Of a stretch of DNA of 64,000 bases, positions 34,244-43,749 are shown in pieces. Below the pieces are notes generated by a model. The model was not told the origin of the DNA and made no database searches. It saw only the letters and a program-made list of their open reading frames with translations. Position numbers and translations under genes: made by a program. Origin of the DNA: SIG603 sp964369415 (GTDB lineage Bacteria > Bacillota > Clostridia > Oscillospirales > Acutalibacteraceae); NCBI GenBank assembly GCA_964369415.1, contig CAYJFP010000001.1, positions 135,800 to 199,799 of the forward strand, read 5' to 3'. Each line of letters begins with the position of its first letter. Position 1 is the stretch's first letter.

Positions 34244-34950
34244 CTGTTTTTCTCCTGTGTCACGGCGGACTCCTCTACCTTTCTTGATGTCAAAAATTCT
34301 ATCGCCCTTTCGGTTGAATCTTTAGAATTCCCCCAATCTCCGCCGGCATTTCTGTAGTCAAACATTCTGCAAAAATGCGTGACATCCTTTCTGACTTCTG
34401 CCATATATTTTTTGGTTAAATTTTGTGTAACTTTTGTAAAATACGGCAAGTTCTTTTTATGGACATGCTTTTGTGAAAGCTCCATGACCTTTGAGTAATG
34501 ACTCACACAAATATGACTTTGCTCTTCATAAAGTTTTCGAAAGTCCTCCTCTTTTTGCCAAAGGACAAGAGTATTTACTATCAAATTATCCATGTTTTTA
34601 TCTATATTACTACATACAAAACAGCTTTCTTCTCTTCTTTTTCCGTTTATGGCTAACTTTTTAAGCGGCAATTTTTCGTTTAATAATTCCTCGTCCACTT
34701 CTGCCAAAAGCGACTCTAAAATCAGCGCAACCGAAAGCTTACTACCTCTTTTTAGAATCTGGTCAAAGTGTGTTTTGCAAAACCCTTCTCTATTTGTTTC
34801 AACTCTCACATCGGGCTCCATCATCGCCGCACCTGTTATGTACGTCGCCATTCTGTCCTCTAGCATGTCCCTCATTGTGCAAAAAGGACAGCCGTCTTTT
34901 GGCTCAAAAATATCGCTAATCGGTATCGAACATATATCTTGTTTCATCAA
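34240..34950 (-). CDS. DUF6062 family cysteine-rich protein
   Basis: A 236-residue cytoplasmic protein with paired cysteines CPFC (about residue 21) and CFVC (about 116), together with later Cys/His residues (GFCKTHF, HICVSHY). This suggests one or two metal-binding sites. It resembles DUF6062 proteins of Clostridia, whose role is unknown to me. It is cotranscribed with the OGG1-type glycosylase, so a role around oxidative damage is conceivable but only inferred from the neighbour. Confidence 0.7.
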   Translation of the reverse strand: MMKQDICSIPISDIFEPKDGCPFCTMRDMLEDRMATYITGAAMMEPDVRVETNREGFCKTHFDQILKRGSKLSVALILESLLAEVDEELLNEKLPLKKLAINGKRREESCFVCSNIDKNMDNLIVNTLVLWQKEEDFRKLYEEQSHICVSHYSKVMELSQKHVHKKNLPYFTKVTQNLTKKYMAEVRKDVTHFCRMFDYRNAGGDWGNSKDSTERAIEFLTSRKVEESAVTQEKNR

Positions 34951-35514
34951 ATTCTTCCTTCCGAATATTTATTCATTATTATTTTTCCCATATTTCAATT
35001 TTCTCATTTTATTTTTGCTGTTTTCTTGTAAATAATCTCCGTAATATAGAAATTTGTGACTTTTTGAGATATTTTAATGGTGAAAACGGATATTTTTAAG
35101 TTTAAACACTGTATTATGTAATATACATTAGATTCATGTTAAAAAAAACCATTTTAAAAAAAGGGTATTGACATTTATTTTCAATATGTTGTGCGCCAAA
35201 ATTTTCCAACCACTAATACTTGTCCTCAAAAATTCAGATATTTACAGATAGTTATTTGATGTAATTTGTCACTTTTTCTTTCAGATTAACATAATTTTCT
35301 TAACGTTGAAAGTTATTCTCACTATGAAAACAAGCTGTCGTGCGACTTATTAACATTTTCAACATGGTTATCAACATAATCTAGGTGAAAATAAGTTTAT
35401 AACTTAAAACTGCAAAAATTTACTCATTGTATATTTCTAAATTGGATAAAAATATTTTTCTCTGTGAATATTTATTCATTTTACAAGCTAACTAAATTAA
35501 AAAAACTTACAAAA
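34951..35514. other. Gene-free AT-rich region (564 bases)
   Basis: Lies between the 3' end of nadE and the start of the DUF6062-ogg operon. No open frame with a ribosome site and no clear terminator or RNA gene was found. It contains a few DnaA-box-like nonamers (TTATCAACA and two weaker ones at about 35350-35380) and a 15-base direct repeat GAATATTTATTCATT at 34963 and 35466, which may be chance in such AT-rich DNA. Confidence 0.5.
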
Positions 35515-37479
35515 TCAAAGTGCTTTTTCCATCTCTTCTATCTTTTTTATATAAATTTTCGAGCTTGCGTCGGACGGCATTCTAAGGTCGCCTCTTGGTG
35601 AAAGGCATATGCTACCGATTTTTGCCCCGTCCGGTAGACAACTTCTCTTAAACTGTTGGGTGAAAAATCTTGAATAGAATAGCTTCATCCATTTTAGTAT
35701 GATTTTAGAGGTGTACTCGCCTTTAAACGCAAGCACGGCAAGGTGAAAGATTTTCTCGGGCTCAAAGCCATACCTTAAAGTATAGTACAAGTAAAAATCG
35801 TGTAGAGTGTACGGCCCTATTATACTCTCGGTCTCTTGCAAAATATTCCCGTCTTTATCCGGTGGAAGAAGTTCGGGACTTATCGGCGTGTCGATAATGT
35901 CCTTTAAAACCTCTGTGCTCTCTTTAAAAATATTGCTTTTCACTATGCTTTCTATCATCCACTTGACCAAGGTCTTCGGAATTCCCAAGTTCACCCCGTA
36001 CATGCTCATATGATCAGCATTATAAGTACAAAAGCCTAGCGCAAGCTCGCTTAAATCTCCCGTACCGACAACCAAACCGCCGATTTCAGAGGCATAGTCC
36101 ATCAAAACCTGAGTCCTCTCTCTAGCCTGTACGTTTTCATATGTCACATCGTGGACACTTATGTCGTGCCCGATGTCTTCATAATGCTTTATACATGCTT
36201 CTTTAATATTAATTTCTTTTTTTACAATTTTCAGTGAATCTATAAGCTCTAACGAGTTATTATAGGTTCTGTTAGTCGTTCCAAAACAAGGCATGGTGAT
36301 TCCCGTGACGAAATCCTCGGGTTTGTCTAGCTCTTTTGCCGCTTCTTTAGCGACAAGCAGTGCAAGAGTCGAGTCAAGACCGCCCGAAACTCCTACTACA
36401 AGCTTTGCATTCGTTACCTTAATCCTCTTTTTAAGCGACTCAACCTGCATTTCAAATATTTCAAGGCAGCGTCTTTCTCTATCTTTTTCTCCTTCTAACA
36501 CAAATGGATATTTTTTAACATCGTAAAGTTCGCCCTTTGATTTAAAATCAGAATTTTTGTCAGAAACTGCAATAAATCTGTAGTTTTCGCCGTTAGTATA
36601 AAGAGTGGCGGCATCCTTAAAGGTCTTGTTTCTTCTTCTATCTGCTTTAATTTTGCCGTAATCTATGTCGGAATATAGAATATAGTCGCTTTCAATCAAC
36701 TTTTTGTTTTCATTTAATAAAGAGCCGTTTTCAGCTACCAGTGAGTGCCCTGAAAAAATCAAATCAGTAGTCGATTCGTCCGATCCTGATGAGCAGTATA
36801 TATAGGCGCAAATACTGCTGGCCGACTGCTGTTTGACAAGGCTTCTTCTATAGTCTCTTTTTGCAATAGTCTCGTTGCTTGCCGATAAATTCACCACTAA
36901 TTCACATCCGTTTAAACAAGCCTTTGTAGACGGTGCAATCGGTGACCATAGGTCTTCACAAATTTCAGCCGTTACATTGAGCCTGTTTTTTAGATTGAAT
37001 ATAAGGTCTCTGCCGACAGGAATTTCATACTCTTCTTCTATAAACAAATCTAAAGAGCTGATATTTTTTTCCTTTAAATCCACTGAAGACGAGAACCATC
37101 TTTTTTCGTAAAACTCATTATAATTTGCGATGAAAGTCTTTGGAATAACTCCTAACACCTTTCCTTTATATAGAAAGGCGGCGCAGTTATATATTTGTCC
37201 CAAAATAGAAATCGGAAGACCGACAAATACACCTAAATCTATTTTAGTTGTCTCTTTTAAAATCAGTTTTAAAGCTTTAATCGAAGACGACAAAATACTC
37301 TCTTGCAAAAACAAGTCTCCAAGCGTAAATCCTGTTATTGAAAGCTCTGGAAAAACTATTAAATCGGCGTTTTTAGTTTCTGCCTTTTTGATATATTCTA
37401 TCATTTTAGAAGCATTATACTCTGTATCACCAAGGCTAATCGGTGGCACGGCTGCTGCCACACGGATAAAATCGTACAT
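35515..37479 (-). CDS. nadE: Glutamine-dependent NAD+ synthase
   Basis: Last step of NAD+ synthesis: amidation of nicotinic acid adenine dinucleotide, using ammonia from glutamine. The 654 residues have two domains. Residues 1 to about 280 are a nitrilase-type glutaminase with the catalytic Glu in FPELSITGF and the Cys in TAEICEDLWSP. Residues about 330-650 are the synthetase with the PP-loop GVSGGLDSTLAL and GTGDLSELALG. Length is normal. It begins three bases after the nicotinamidase-like gene, forming a two-gene NAD operon. Confidence 0.95.
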   Translation of the reverse strand: MYDFIRVAAAVPPISLGDTEYNASKMIEYIKKAETKNADLIVFPELSITGFTLGDLFLQESILSSSIKALKLILKETTKIDLGVFVGLPISILGQIYNCAAFLYKGKVLGVIPKTFIANYNEFYEKRWFSSSVDLKEKNISSLDLFIEEEYEIPVGRDLIFNLKNRLNVTAEICEDLWSPIAPSTKACLNGCELVVNLSASNETIAKRDYRRSLVKQQSASSICAYIYCSSGSDESTTDLIFSGHSLVAENGSLLNENKKLIESDYILYSDIDYGKIKADRRRNKTFKDAATLYTNGENYRFIAVSDKNSDFKSKGELYDVKKYPFVLEGEKDRERRCLEIFEMQVESLKKRIKVTNAKLVVGVSGGLDSTLALLVAKEAAKELDKPEDFVTGITMPCFGTTNRTYNNSLELIDSLKIVKKEINIKEACIKHYEDIGHDISVHDVTYENVQARERTQVLMDYASEIGGLVVGTGDLSELALGFCTYNADHMSMYGVNLGIPKTLVKWMIESIVKSNIFKESTEVLKDIIDTPISPELLPPDKDGNILQETESIIGPYTLHDFYLYYTLRYGFEPEKIFHLAVLAFKGEYTSKIILKWMKLFYSRFFTQQFKRSCLPDGAKIGSICLSPRGDLRMPSDASSKIYIKKIEEMEKAL

Positions 37480-37482
37480 AAA

Positions 37483-38022
37483 TTAAACCATCTTTCTATT
37501 AATAACTTTAACTTGAAGCCCCTCTAAAACATCTAGAGTCTTTTGATGTAAACTTTCATCAAAGCTTGCCGTCAAATTTGCATCTATAATAATTCTAGCT
37601 TCGGGGTACCACGTCTGAAACACCACCGCATTACTTAAAACGCAGATGTTTGAAACAAGTCCGACAATCTCGACTTCGTCCACCTCTTCTGGCAAAAGAT
37701 TATTTGTTTCAAGTTGTATATTAATCCCAAAGCTTTTTTTGTTAAAACCTACAGCTTTCACTTCTTCTAAAGCATTTTTAGTTTCTCCAAAAAGCTGCCA
37801 ACCATTCGTGTTTTCTATGCAGTGATTAATCGGTAAATTCGTGCCTTCTCTTGTATTAAGGTAGTCTTTGCTATGTGTGTCCATGGTGTAAAAAACTTGT
37901 CCTTTACCATACTGCCTGATTCTTTTCGCTATTAATGAATCAAGTTTTTCGGCGCCGTCAAATCCGAGCGTGCCATTTACAAAATCGTTTTGATAATCCG
38001 TAACTATAAGTATTTTATTCAC
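37483..38022 (-). CDS. pncA: Nicotinamidase / isochorismatase-family hydrolase
   Basis: A 179-residue isochorismatase-fold hydrolase. The catalytic aspartate lies in VTDYQNDFV near the N-terminus and the nucleophilic cysteine in VSNICVLSNAVVF. The family includes nicotinamidase (nicotinamide to nicotinate), and coupling to nadE makes this the likely activity: salvage feeding into NAD+ synthesis. I use the GTG at 38022 because GAAAGGG stands eight bases upstream and homology starts there; an upstream ATG would add 35 unrelated residues. Confidence 0.85.
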   Translation of the reverse strand: MNKILIVTDYQNDFVNGTLGFDGAEKLDSLIAKRIRQYGKGQVFYTMDTHSKDYLNTREGTNLPINHCIENTNGWQLFGETKNALEEVKAVGFNKKSFGINIQLETNNLLPEEVDEVEIVGLVSNICVLSNAVVFQTWYPEARIIIDANLTASFDESLHQKTLDVLEGLQVKVINRKMV

Positions 38023-38154
38023 AAGTATAACCCTTTCACAAATGGTACCGCAAAAATAAATACACTTTGGAACCATTTTCACTTTTTCCATGTCTAATAT
38101 AATAGATTTTATTTTATCACACAGCACCTATTTTTTCAAGTATTTACTAAGCAC

Positions 38155-38177
38155 TTAAGATTTAGATTACATCTTAA
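38155..38177. promoter_or_regulatory. Inverted repeat in the divergent promoter region
   Basis: TTAAGAT and ATCTTAA with a nine-base spacer end five bases before the -35 element of the rightward promoter. It could be an operator for either divergent gene. Confidence 0.35.
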
Positions 38178-38181
38178 TTAC

Positions 38182-38210
38182 TTGACTTTTCCATCATTTT
38201 TCGATATTAT
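38182..38210 (+). promoter_or_regulatory. Predicted sigma-A promoter of the wall-binding protein gene
   Basis: TTGACT (38182-38187), a 17-base spacer and TATTAT (38205-38210), 40 bases before the start codon. Confidence 0.65.
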
Positions 38211-38250
38211 TTTAATAACAATTATTTTTTTGAGAGGTATGATATTTTTT

Positions 38251-40263
38251 ATGACTGATAACGTTAGTACTAATTCTGTAATTAATAATAAAAATAAGAA
38301 AAAAAAGCTTATAATTATAATAACTTGTTCCGTTCTACTTGTCCTATTGGCAGTTGGCGGTTTTATTTTGTATGAAATTTTAAAGCCAGGCTGGAAAGAG
38401 GATGATTTAGGCTTTAAATACAAGTCCGAAGAAACTGGAGAATTCCTGACTGGAATGCAGGAAATTGACGGAAATCTCTATTTTTTTTCAGATGATACCT
38501 ATGTAAATTTCGGCTGGATTGAAAATGAAAACCTTAAATACTACGCACTTTCTGATGCGACACTGGTAAAAGGCAAATACGAGGTCGACTCGGTAATGTA
38601 TCACTTTGATGAAGAAAACGGCGCTCTTTTAATCGGTTTTATCGACGACGAGGGCAGTACATATTATTATGATGAAAACAGCGAGCTTGTAAAGGGATAT
38701 AAAATCATTGACTCAAAGGCGTATTTTTTTGACGATGAAGCAAAGCAATATGTCGGGTTTGAAACAGTCGATGGCACTAAAAAATTGTTTTTAAAAGAGG
38801 GTACTATTCCTGGTGAAACTTCTTACGAAAACGAAACATACTATATAAATGAGAACTACGATTTGCTACTAGGACTTCAAAATATTGAAGGGTCACTTTA
38901 CTATTTTGACGATGCTACTGGTAAAAGAATAGATGGATTCAAAACTGTTACCGAGGAAAATCCTGATGCCATTCCAGTTTCTGAAGAAATGGCACAAAGT
39001 GAAGAAGTCTTAACCGAGGGTGAAACCGAGGAAGCGGCTGAATCAGAAACCGAAGAAGCAGCCGAAGGCGAAACCACCGAAGAAGTGCCTGTCATTCCTG
39101 CCACGATAGATATTACATATTATTTTTCACCCGAAGATGGAAAAGCACTTTCAGGCTGGCAAACGATAAACGAGCTTCACTACTATTTTTCAGAAAATTT
39201 CACAATGCAAAAAGGCTTTGTTCAGCTTGAAGACGGATATTATCTCCTATCAGATGAAACGGGCGAAAGGCTTTCCGGTTGGTATTCTAACGAAAGCGGC
39301 AGATATTATTTCTCACCTGAAACAGGACTTGCTGTAAGCGGTTGGAACAATATAGACGGCACTGACTACTATTTCAGCAGTGCTTGTACCACTGTCGGCG
39401 GTGCTTTAACCGTGGATGGAAAATCGTTTTACTTTTCCGACGGCGTTCCGCAGTACGGCTGGGTCGACCATAGCGGCGCAAGATACTACTATTTAAGCGG
39501 CGGCGGAACTCACTCTGGTCAAGCCACTGTAAACGGCGTTTCTTATTACTTTTTAAGCAACGGCTCTCTTGCAAATGGTTGGGTAACCATAGGAGGCGTC
39601 CAGTATTATTATCACAACAACCAAAAAGTTACAGAACCATTTAATATAAACGGAATTACTCACTATTTTAACAGTGACGGCACAATAACCACAGGCTGGC
39701 AAACTATAGACGGCAATAAATATTACAAAAATTCCTACGGCGCAGTTATCACAGGCTGGCAAACTATAGGTGGAAGTAGATACTACTTTGATGGCAACGG
39801 AGTCATGGCAGTAAATACTGTAATCGGACTTTACGCCATCGACGGTAACGGCGTTGCGACAAAGCAACCCGCAAACTCTTCAAACATTTACACCTATGCA
39901 CAAGAATTACTTAACCAATACGGTTGGAGCGCTGGCGGAGCTTGTAATGCGGTTAGAAACACCGTATATTATAGGGCGATGGGCTCTTATGGCGGAGTCG
40001 TTGACAACGCTGTAGAAGCTATAAACAGCGGTAGAGGCGCTTGTTATCAATTTGCTTCTCTTGCCTATATTTTGTTCCAACAGATGGGTTATGACGTAAG
40101 ATATGTCGTTGGAACAGGCAGAGTTGGCCCTACTGAACATGCATGGATTGCTGTAAACGAAGGCGATGGACAATGGGGATACTACGACCCGATGTATTCT
40201 TCTTCAAGACTCAGCGAGGAAACTTTAATATCCTACGGCTACACATGGGCGCCACTTTCTTAA
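38251..40263 (+). CDS. Membrane-anchored cell-wall-binding-repeat protein with transglutaminase-like domain
   Basis: A 670-residue surface protein. KKKKLIIIITCSVLLVLLAV near the N-terminus is a signal anchor. Residues about 50-550 are some twenty aromatic 20-residue repeats of the glucan/choline-binding type (GWQTIDGNKYYKNSYGAVIT pattern), interrupted by an acidic Glu/Thr/Ala spacer at about 250-285. The last 115 residues are a transglutaminase-like domain with the triad Cys in GRGACYQFASLAY, His in EHAWIAV and Asp in YYDPMY. It probably acts as a protease, cross-linker or amidase at the wall. The ATG at 38251 is preceded by GAGAGG, 13 bases away. An MBOAT gene follows after 36 bases. Confidence 0.85.
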   Translation: MTDNVSTNSVINNKNKKKKLIIIITCSVLLVLLAVGGFILYEILKPGWKEDDLGFKYKSEETGEFLTGMQEIDGNLYFFSDDTYVNFGWIENENLKYYALSDATLVKGKYEVDSVMYHFDEENGALLIGFIDDEGSTYYYDENSELVKGYKIIDSKAYFFDDEAKQYVGFETVDGTKKLFLKEGTIPGETSYENETYYINENYDLLLGLQNIEGSLYYFDDATGKRIDGFKTVTEENPDAIPVSEEMAQSEEVLTEGETEEAAESETEEAAEGETTEEVPVIPATIDITYYFSPEDGKALSGWQTINELHYYFSENFTMQKGFVQLEDGYYLLSDETGERLSGWYSNESGRYYFSPETGLAVSGWNNIDGTDYYFSSACTTVGGALTVDGKSFYFSDGVPQYGWVDHSGARYYYLSGGGTHSGQATVNGVSYYFLSNGSLANGWVTIGGVQYYYHNNQKVTEPFNINGITHYFNSDGTITTGWQTIDGNKYYKNSYGAVITGWQTIGGSRYYFDGNGVMAVNTVIGLYAIDGNGVATKQPANSSNIYTYAQELLNQYGWSAGGACNAVRNTVYYRAMGSYGGVVDNAVEAINSGRGACYQFASLAYILFQQMGYDVRYVVGTGRVGPTEHAWIAVNEGDGQWGYYDPMYSSSRLSEETLISYGYTWAPLS

Positions 40264-40299
40264 AATTTATGCCTTTAATAGGCGGAATGGACATATAAA

Positions 40300-41706
40300 A
40301 TGGTATTTAGCTCTGTCAGTTTTTTGTTTTTATTTTTACCTGTAATTTTTGTTCTTTATTTATTAATACGAAACACCTTAGCACGAAATATTTTGCTTAC
40401 CGTGTTCAGCCTTTTGTTCTATGCATGGGGCGAACCCGTCTATGTGCTACTGATGATAGTCTCGGTGTTTATGAACTATCTTTTCGGACTATTTATAGGT
40501 AAGTTTCAAAGCAAAAAAACTTTTTTCCTAGCACTTGCTATAATATTTAATATTGGAATTTTATTCTACTTTAAGTATTGTGAGTTTTTTGTTGAAATAC
40601 TCAATTTACTTCCTTTTGCAAACTTTACCGTGCCTGAAATCAGGCTTCCTATCGGAATATCTTTCTTTACATTTCAGGCTTTATCTTATGTTTTCGATGT
40701 TAAAAGAGGAGAGGTTAAGGTTCAGAAAAACTTTCTTAATCTACTTTTATACATCTCGCTTTTCCCACAACTTATCGCAGGTCCTATCGTGAAGTATCAC
40801 GACATCGAGATGCAGATAAACCAAAGGGAAATGACGATAAATAAAACAGCGGACGGTCTAAGACGCTTTATCCTAGGCCTTAGCAAAAAGGTCTTAATTG
40901 CCAATAATGTCGCCGTCATGGCGGATTACCTCTTTTCCGTAAACACTTCAGACTTAAATATTTTTTCGGCTTGGGTAGGTGCGATAGCCTATACACTTCA
41001 AATTTATTTTGATTTTTCTGGCTACAGTGACATGGCGATAGGCCTTGGAAAAATGTTTGGCTTCGACTTTAAAGAAAACTTTAACTATCCTCTTTCAGCG
41101 GTCGGAATCAAGGATTTTTGGCGAAAATGGCATATTTCACTTTCAACTTGGTTTAAGGAGTATCTCTACATCCCACTGGGCGGCAACCGAAAAGGAAAAG
41201 CACGAACTTATTTAAATCAGTTTATCGTGTTCTTTACCACAGGACTTTGGCACGGTGCAAATTTCACCTTTATCGTGTGGGGCCTACTTCACGGACTTTT
41301 CCTAGTTTTGGAAACCATCGGAGTCTTAAAACCGCAAAAGTTTAAATTCTTCAAGCATATTTACACACTACTTATAGTGGTGACTTTATTTGTAATCTTT
41401 AGAGCAAACGACATCGGCCACGCCTTTAGTTATTTAGGTGCTATGTTCACTGGATTTAACTTTGACACCGCCAATTTTGCCATAGCGCTACAATATTTAA
41501 ACGTTTACACCTTGATTATCATCGGCATAGCCTTTATCGCTTCGTTCGGCATTTTAAAATCATTTAAAAGTAGGATTAACGCAAACACCGCACTTATAAA
41601 TGTATGTGAAGTTTCTTCCTATATCATAACCGCTTTCTTATTTATATTAAACATTTTGATTTTATCAGGCAACGCCTACAACCCATTTATATACTTTAGA
41701 TTTTGA
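40300..41706 (+). CDS. MBOAT-family O-acyltransferase (AlgI/DltB-like)
   Basis: A 468-residue polytopic membrane protein that transfers acyl, usually acetyl, groups across the membrane to extracellular polymers. MBOAT signatures are present: LRLPIGISFFTFQALSY-type motif (residues about 118-132), FDFSGYSDMAIGLGKMFGF, and the catalytic histidine in TTGLWHGANFTFIVWG. AlgI-type proteins work with a DHHW/AlgJ partner, encoded immediately downstream with overlapping frames. The target could be an exopolysaccharide, teichoic acid or peptidoglycan; the adjacent wall-binding protein does not settle this. Confidence 0.93.
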   Translation: MVFSSVSFLFLFLPVIFVLYLLIRNTLARNILLTVFSLLFYAWGEPVYVLLMIVSVFMNYLFGLFIGKFQSKKTFFLALAIIFNIGILFYFKYCEFFVEILNLLPFANFTVPEIRLPIGISFFTFQALSYVFDVKRGEVKVQKNFLNLLLYISLFPQLIAGPIVKYHDIEMQINQREMTINKTADGLRRFILGLSKKVLIANNVAVMADYLFSVNTSDLNIFSAWVGAIAYTLQIYFDFSGYSDMAIGLGKMFGFDFKENFNYPLSAVGIKDFWRKWHISLSTWFKEYLYIPLGGNRKGKARTYLNQFIVFFTTGLWHGANFTFIVWGLLHGLFLVLETIGVLKPQKFKFFKHIYTLLIVVTLFVIFRANDIGHAFSYLGAMFTGFNFDTANFAIALQYLNVYTLIIIGIAFIASFGILKSFKSRINANTALINVCEVSSYIITAFLFILNILILSGNAYNPFIYFRF

Positions 41707-41723
41707 GAAAGGAAGGATGCTTT

Positions 41724-43046
41724 ATGCTTAATAAAGGTGGAAAAATTATATACATCGCCTTTTTCTTTATAATTTGCCTTATCCCCGTTTTATCCATGCC
41801 TTTCTTTTCATCTGAAAGTGATTCTGGCAGTGAAAACCGAACAAAGGCAGAACTTCCTGAAATTAGCAACGACGAGGGTCTTAACCTTCAATATTTTAGC
41901 GAACTTGACACATATTTAAGCGATAATTTTAACTTCCGAAGTGATTTTGTCAATCTAAACTCGCTCTATTTCGAGTCGGTTTTCGGTGTTAGCGCACAAC
42001 CAAAAGTTGTGGTCGGAAAAGATGATTTTCTATTTTACCATGACACCGTAGATGATTTTCTTGGACTTCACGCATTAAGTGAGAGTGATATTCAAAGAAT
42101 CAGTAAAACGCTTAGTCTTATGGAGGAATATGTAAGCTCAGTAGGCTCAGAATTTTTATTTTTTGTCGCACCTAATAAAAACTCGATTTACCCTGAATAC
42201 ATGCCTGATAATTACTTAAAATCGGAAAATATTAGCAGTACTAAGTCGCTTTATTCTTCTCTTTCGCCTGATATTTACCTTGATATGCACGAGGTTTTAA
42301 GCGAAAGTGATGAACTTGTGTATTATAAAAAAGATACTCACTGGAACAACAGGGGCGCCTATATCGGCTTTTCAGAAATTTTGGATAACCTTTCAATAAC
42401 AGAGCAAAACTTTTCTATTGTAGGAGAAGAAATTAGACAGGATTATGATGCCGATTTACTCGGCATGCTTTATCCGTCAGCCGAAATTTATGACGAACAA
42501 ATCCACTATGAATTTGACTCTAGCTACGAATTTATTTCGAGGTTTAATTCTACCGAAGACTTGATAATTGAGACGCATAACGAAAACGGTAGCGGAAGCG
42601 CCCTAGTCTTTAGGGACTCATTCGGAAACGCACTTTTTGACTATTTTGCCTTACAATTTGAAGAGCTTTACTACAGCCGTGTGGTGCCATATTCTTTGGA
42701 TTTAGCCCCAGAATACGACTATGTAGTGATTGAAATTGTCGAGAGAAATCTTGTAAATTTACTCTCAAACGCAGCTGTCATCCCAGCACCTAAACGAGAA
42801 ATTAGCGAAGAAAACTTAAACATGGTTTCTGCTCAAATTTCTACCGAAGCCGCCGGAAATTTGACAAATTACTACGGAACAGTCGGCCAAGACAGTTATC
42901 CAAAGGCAATTTATGCAAAAGTAGATGGAGAGTTTTACGAGGCTTTTCCTGTTTGTGAAACGGGTCATGAATATGACGGCTTGGTTTATTTTTCTTTCTA
43001 TCTTGAATCTGAAACAGAAAATATTGAGATATTTTTTGAAATATAA
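41724..43046 (+). CDS. DHHW/AlgJ-like extracytoplasmic acetyltransferase partner
   Basis: A 440-residue protein with an N-terminal membrane anchor (IIYIAFFFIICLIPVLSMPFF) and an SGNH-hydrolase-like extracytoplasmic domain. The signature DTHWNNRGAY (about residues 207-216) and the later FRDSFGNALFDYF supply the His/Asp and Ser positions of AlgJ/AlgX/DHHW proteins. These proteins accept acetyl groups from the MBOAT partner and place them on the polymer. The start at 41724 follows AAAGGAAGGA; it lies 17 bases after the MBOAT stop. Confidence 0.88.
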   Translation: MLNKGGKIIYIAFFFIICLIPVLSMPFFSSESDSGSENRTKAELPEISNDEGLNLQYFSELDTYLSDNFNFRSDFVNLNSLYFESVFGVSAQPKVVVGKDDFLFYHDTVDDFLGLHALSESDIQRISKTLSLMEEYVSSVGSEFLFFVAPNKNSIYPEYMPDNYLKSENISSTKSLYSSLSPDIYLDMHEVLSESDELVYYKKDTHWNNRGAYIGFSEILDNLSITEQNFSIVGEEIRQDYDADLLGMLYPSAEIYDEQIHYEFDSSYEFISRFNSTEDLIIETHNENGSGSALVFRDSFGNALFDYFALQFEELYYSRVVPYSLDLAPEYDYVVIEIVERNLVNLLSNAAVIPAPKREISEENLNMVSAQISTEAAGNLTNYYGTVGQDSYPKAIYAKVDGEFYEAFPVCETGHEYDGLVYFSFYLESETENIEIFFEI

Positions 43047-43117
43047 GGCTTATATTTTTCCTTGTGCTAAGCCGAAAATTAAAGTGCCGAGCAAGGTCGG
43101 CAGAATGGAGTACTATT

Positions 43118-43720
43118 ATGAAAAAAATCATTATTGCTTTGCTTTTGACTTCTTCCTTTGCGGTTTTGACCGCTTGTAGCGGCGCACCTTCTAGCAGTTC
43201 TGAAGCTTCTTCATCTTCACAAAGTGAAAGTGTAGAAAGTGAAGAGTCCGCTGAAACAGAAGAGTCATCATCAGAAGCCGAATCAGAATCCGAAGAGTCT
43301 AAAGCTTCTGAATCCGAATTTGACATGGGCGGCGTTTTAAACGGAACGAATTATCACATCGGAATGATAATGGATGACGACATCCTTTCTTCACTAGGTG
43401 AGCCTACAAACACTATGGAAGCACCTAGCTGTCACTTTGACGGCAATGACACCATTTATTACTATTCTGACATCACGCTTTACACCTATAAGGACGGCGA
43501 CAAGAATGTTGTGTATCTAATTGAGCTTTTAAGCGAGAATGCACCGACAGCCTTAGGGGCAACTACCGGAATGACAAAGGCTGACATTGAAGCTATTTAC
43601 GGAAGCGATTACGAAATGGTCGGAACTAGAATGTCCTACACATTAGAGAAAGAGATTCTCGAATTTACTACCGACGAGTCGGATACTATCACAATGATTG
43701 AAATTCTTGAACTAGCATAA
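43118..43720 (+). CDS. Lipoprotein of unknown function
   Basis: A 200-residue lipoprotein: signal peptide with lipobox LTAC-S (cysteine at about residue 20), then a long Ser/Glu-rich linker to about residue 68, and a globular domain of about 130 residues. I do not recognise the domain; the repeated pattern around ILSSLGEPT and MTKADIEAIYGSDYE resembles two copies of a small SmpA/BLIP-like unit. GGAG is eight bases before the ATG. A small GCCGA-TCGGC hairpin lies just upstream of the ribosome site. It probably belongs with the upstream O-acetylation genes. Confidence 0.7.
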   Translation: MKKIIIALLLTSSFAVLTACSGAPSSSSEASSSSQSESVESEESAETEESSSEAESESEESKASESEFDMGGVLNGTNYHIGMIMDDDILSSLGEPTNTMEAPSCHFDGNDTIYYYSDITLYTYKDGDKNVVYLIELLSENAPTALGATTGMTKADIEAIYGSDYEMVGTRMSYTLEKEILEFTTDESDTITMIEILELA

Positions 43721-43749
43721 TCTTAAAATATCAGTCGGGGGGAATGAGT

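Noticed and set aside
35340..35390. Chromosomal replication origin
   Set aside because: No dnaA, dnaN or perfect DnaA-box cluster; three imperfect nonamers are not enough.
34963..35480. Direct repeat GAATATTTATTCATT at 34963 and 35466 as ends of a mobile element
   Set aside because: Fifteen-base matches of such AT-rich sequence are expected by chance in a 64-kb window, and there is no transposase or inverted terminus.
38901..39104. A Ser/Val-rich leftward frame
   Set aside because: Antisense shadow of the acidic spacer in the wall-binding protein.
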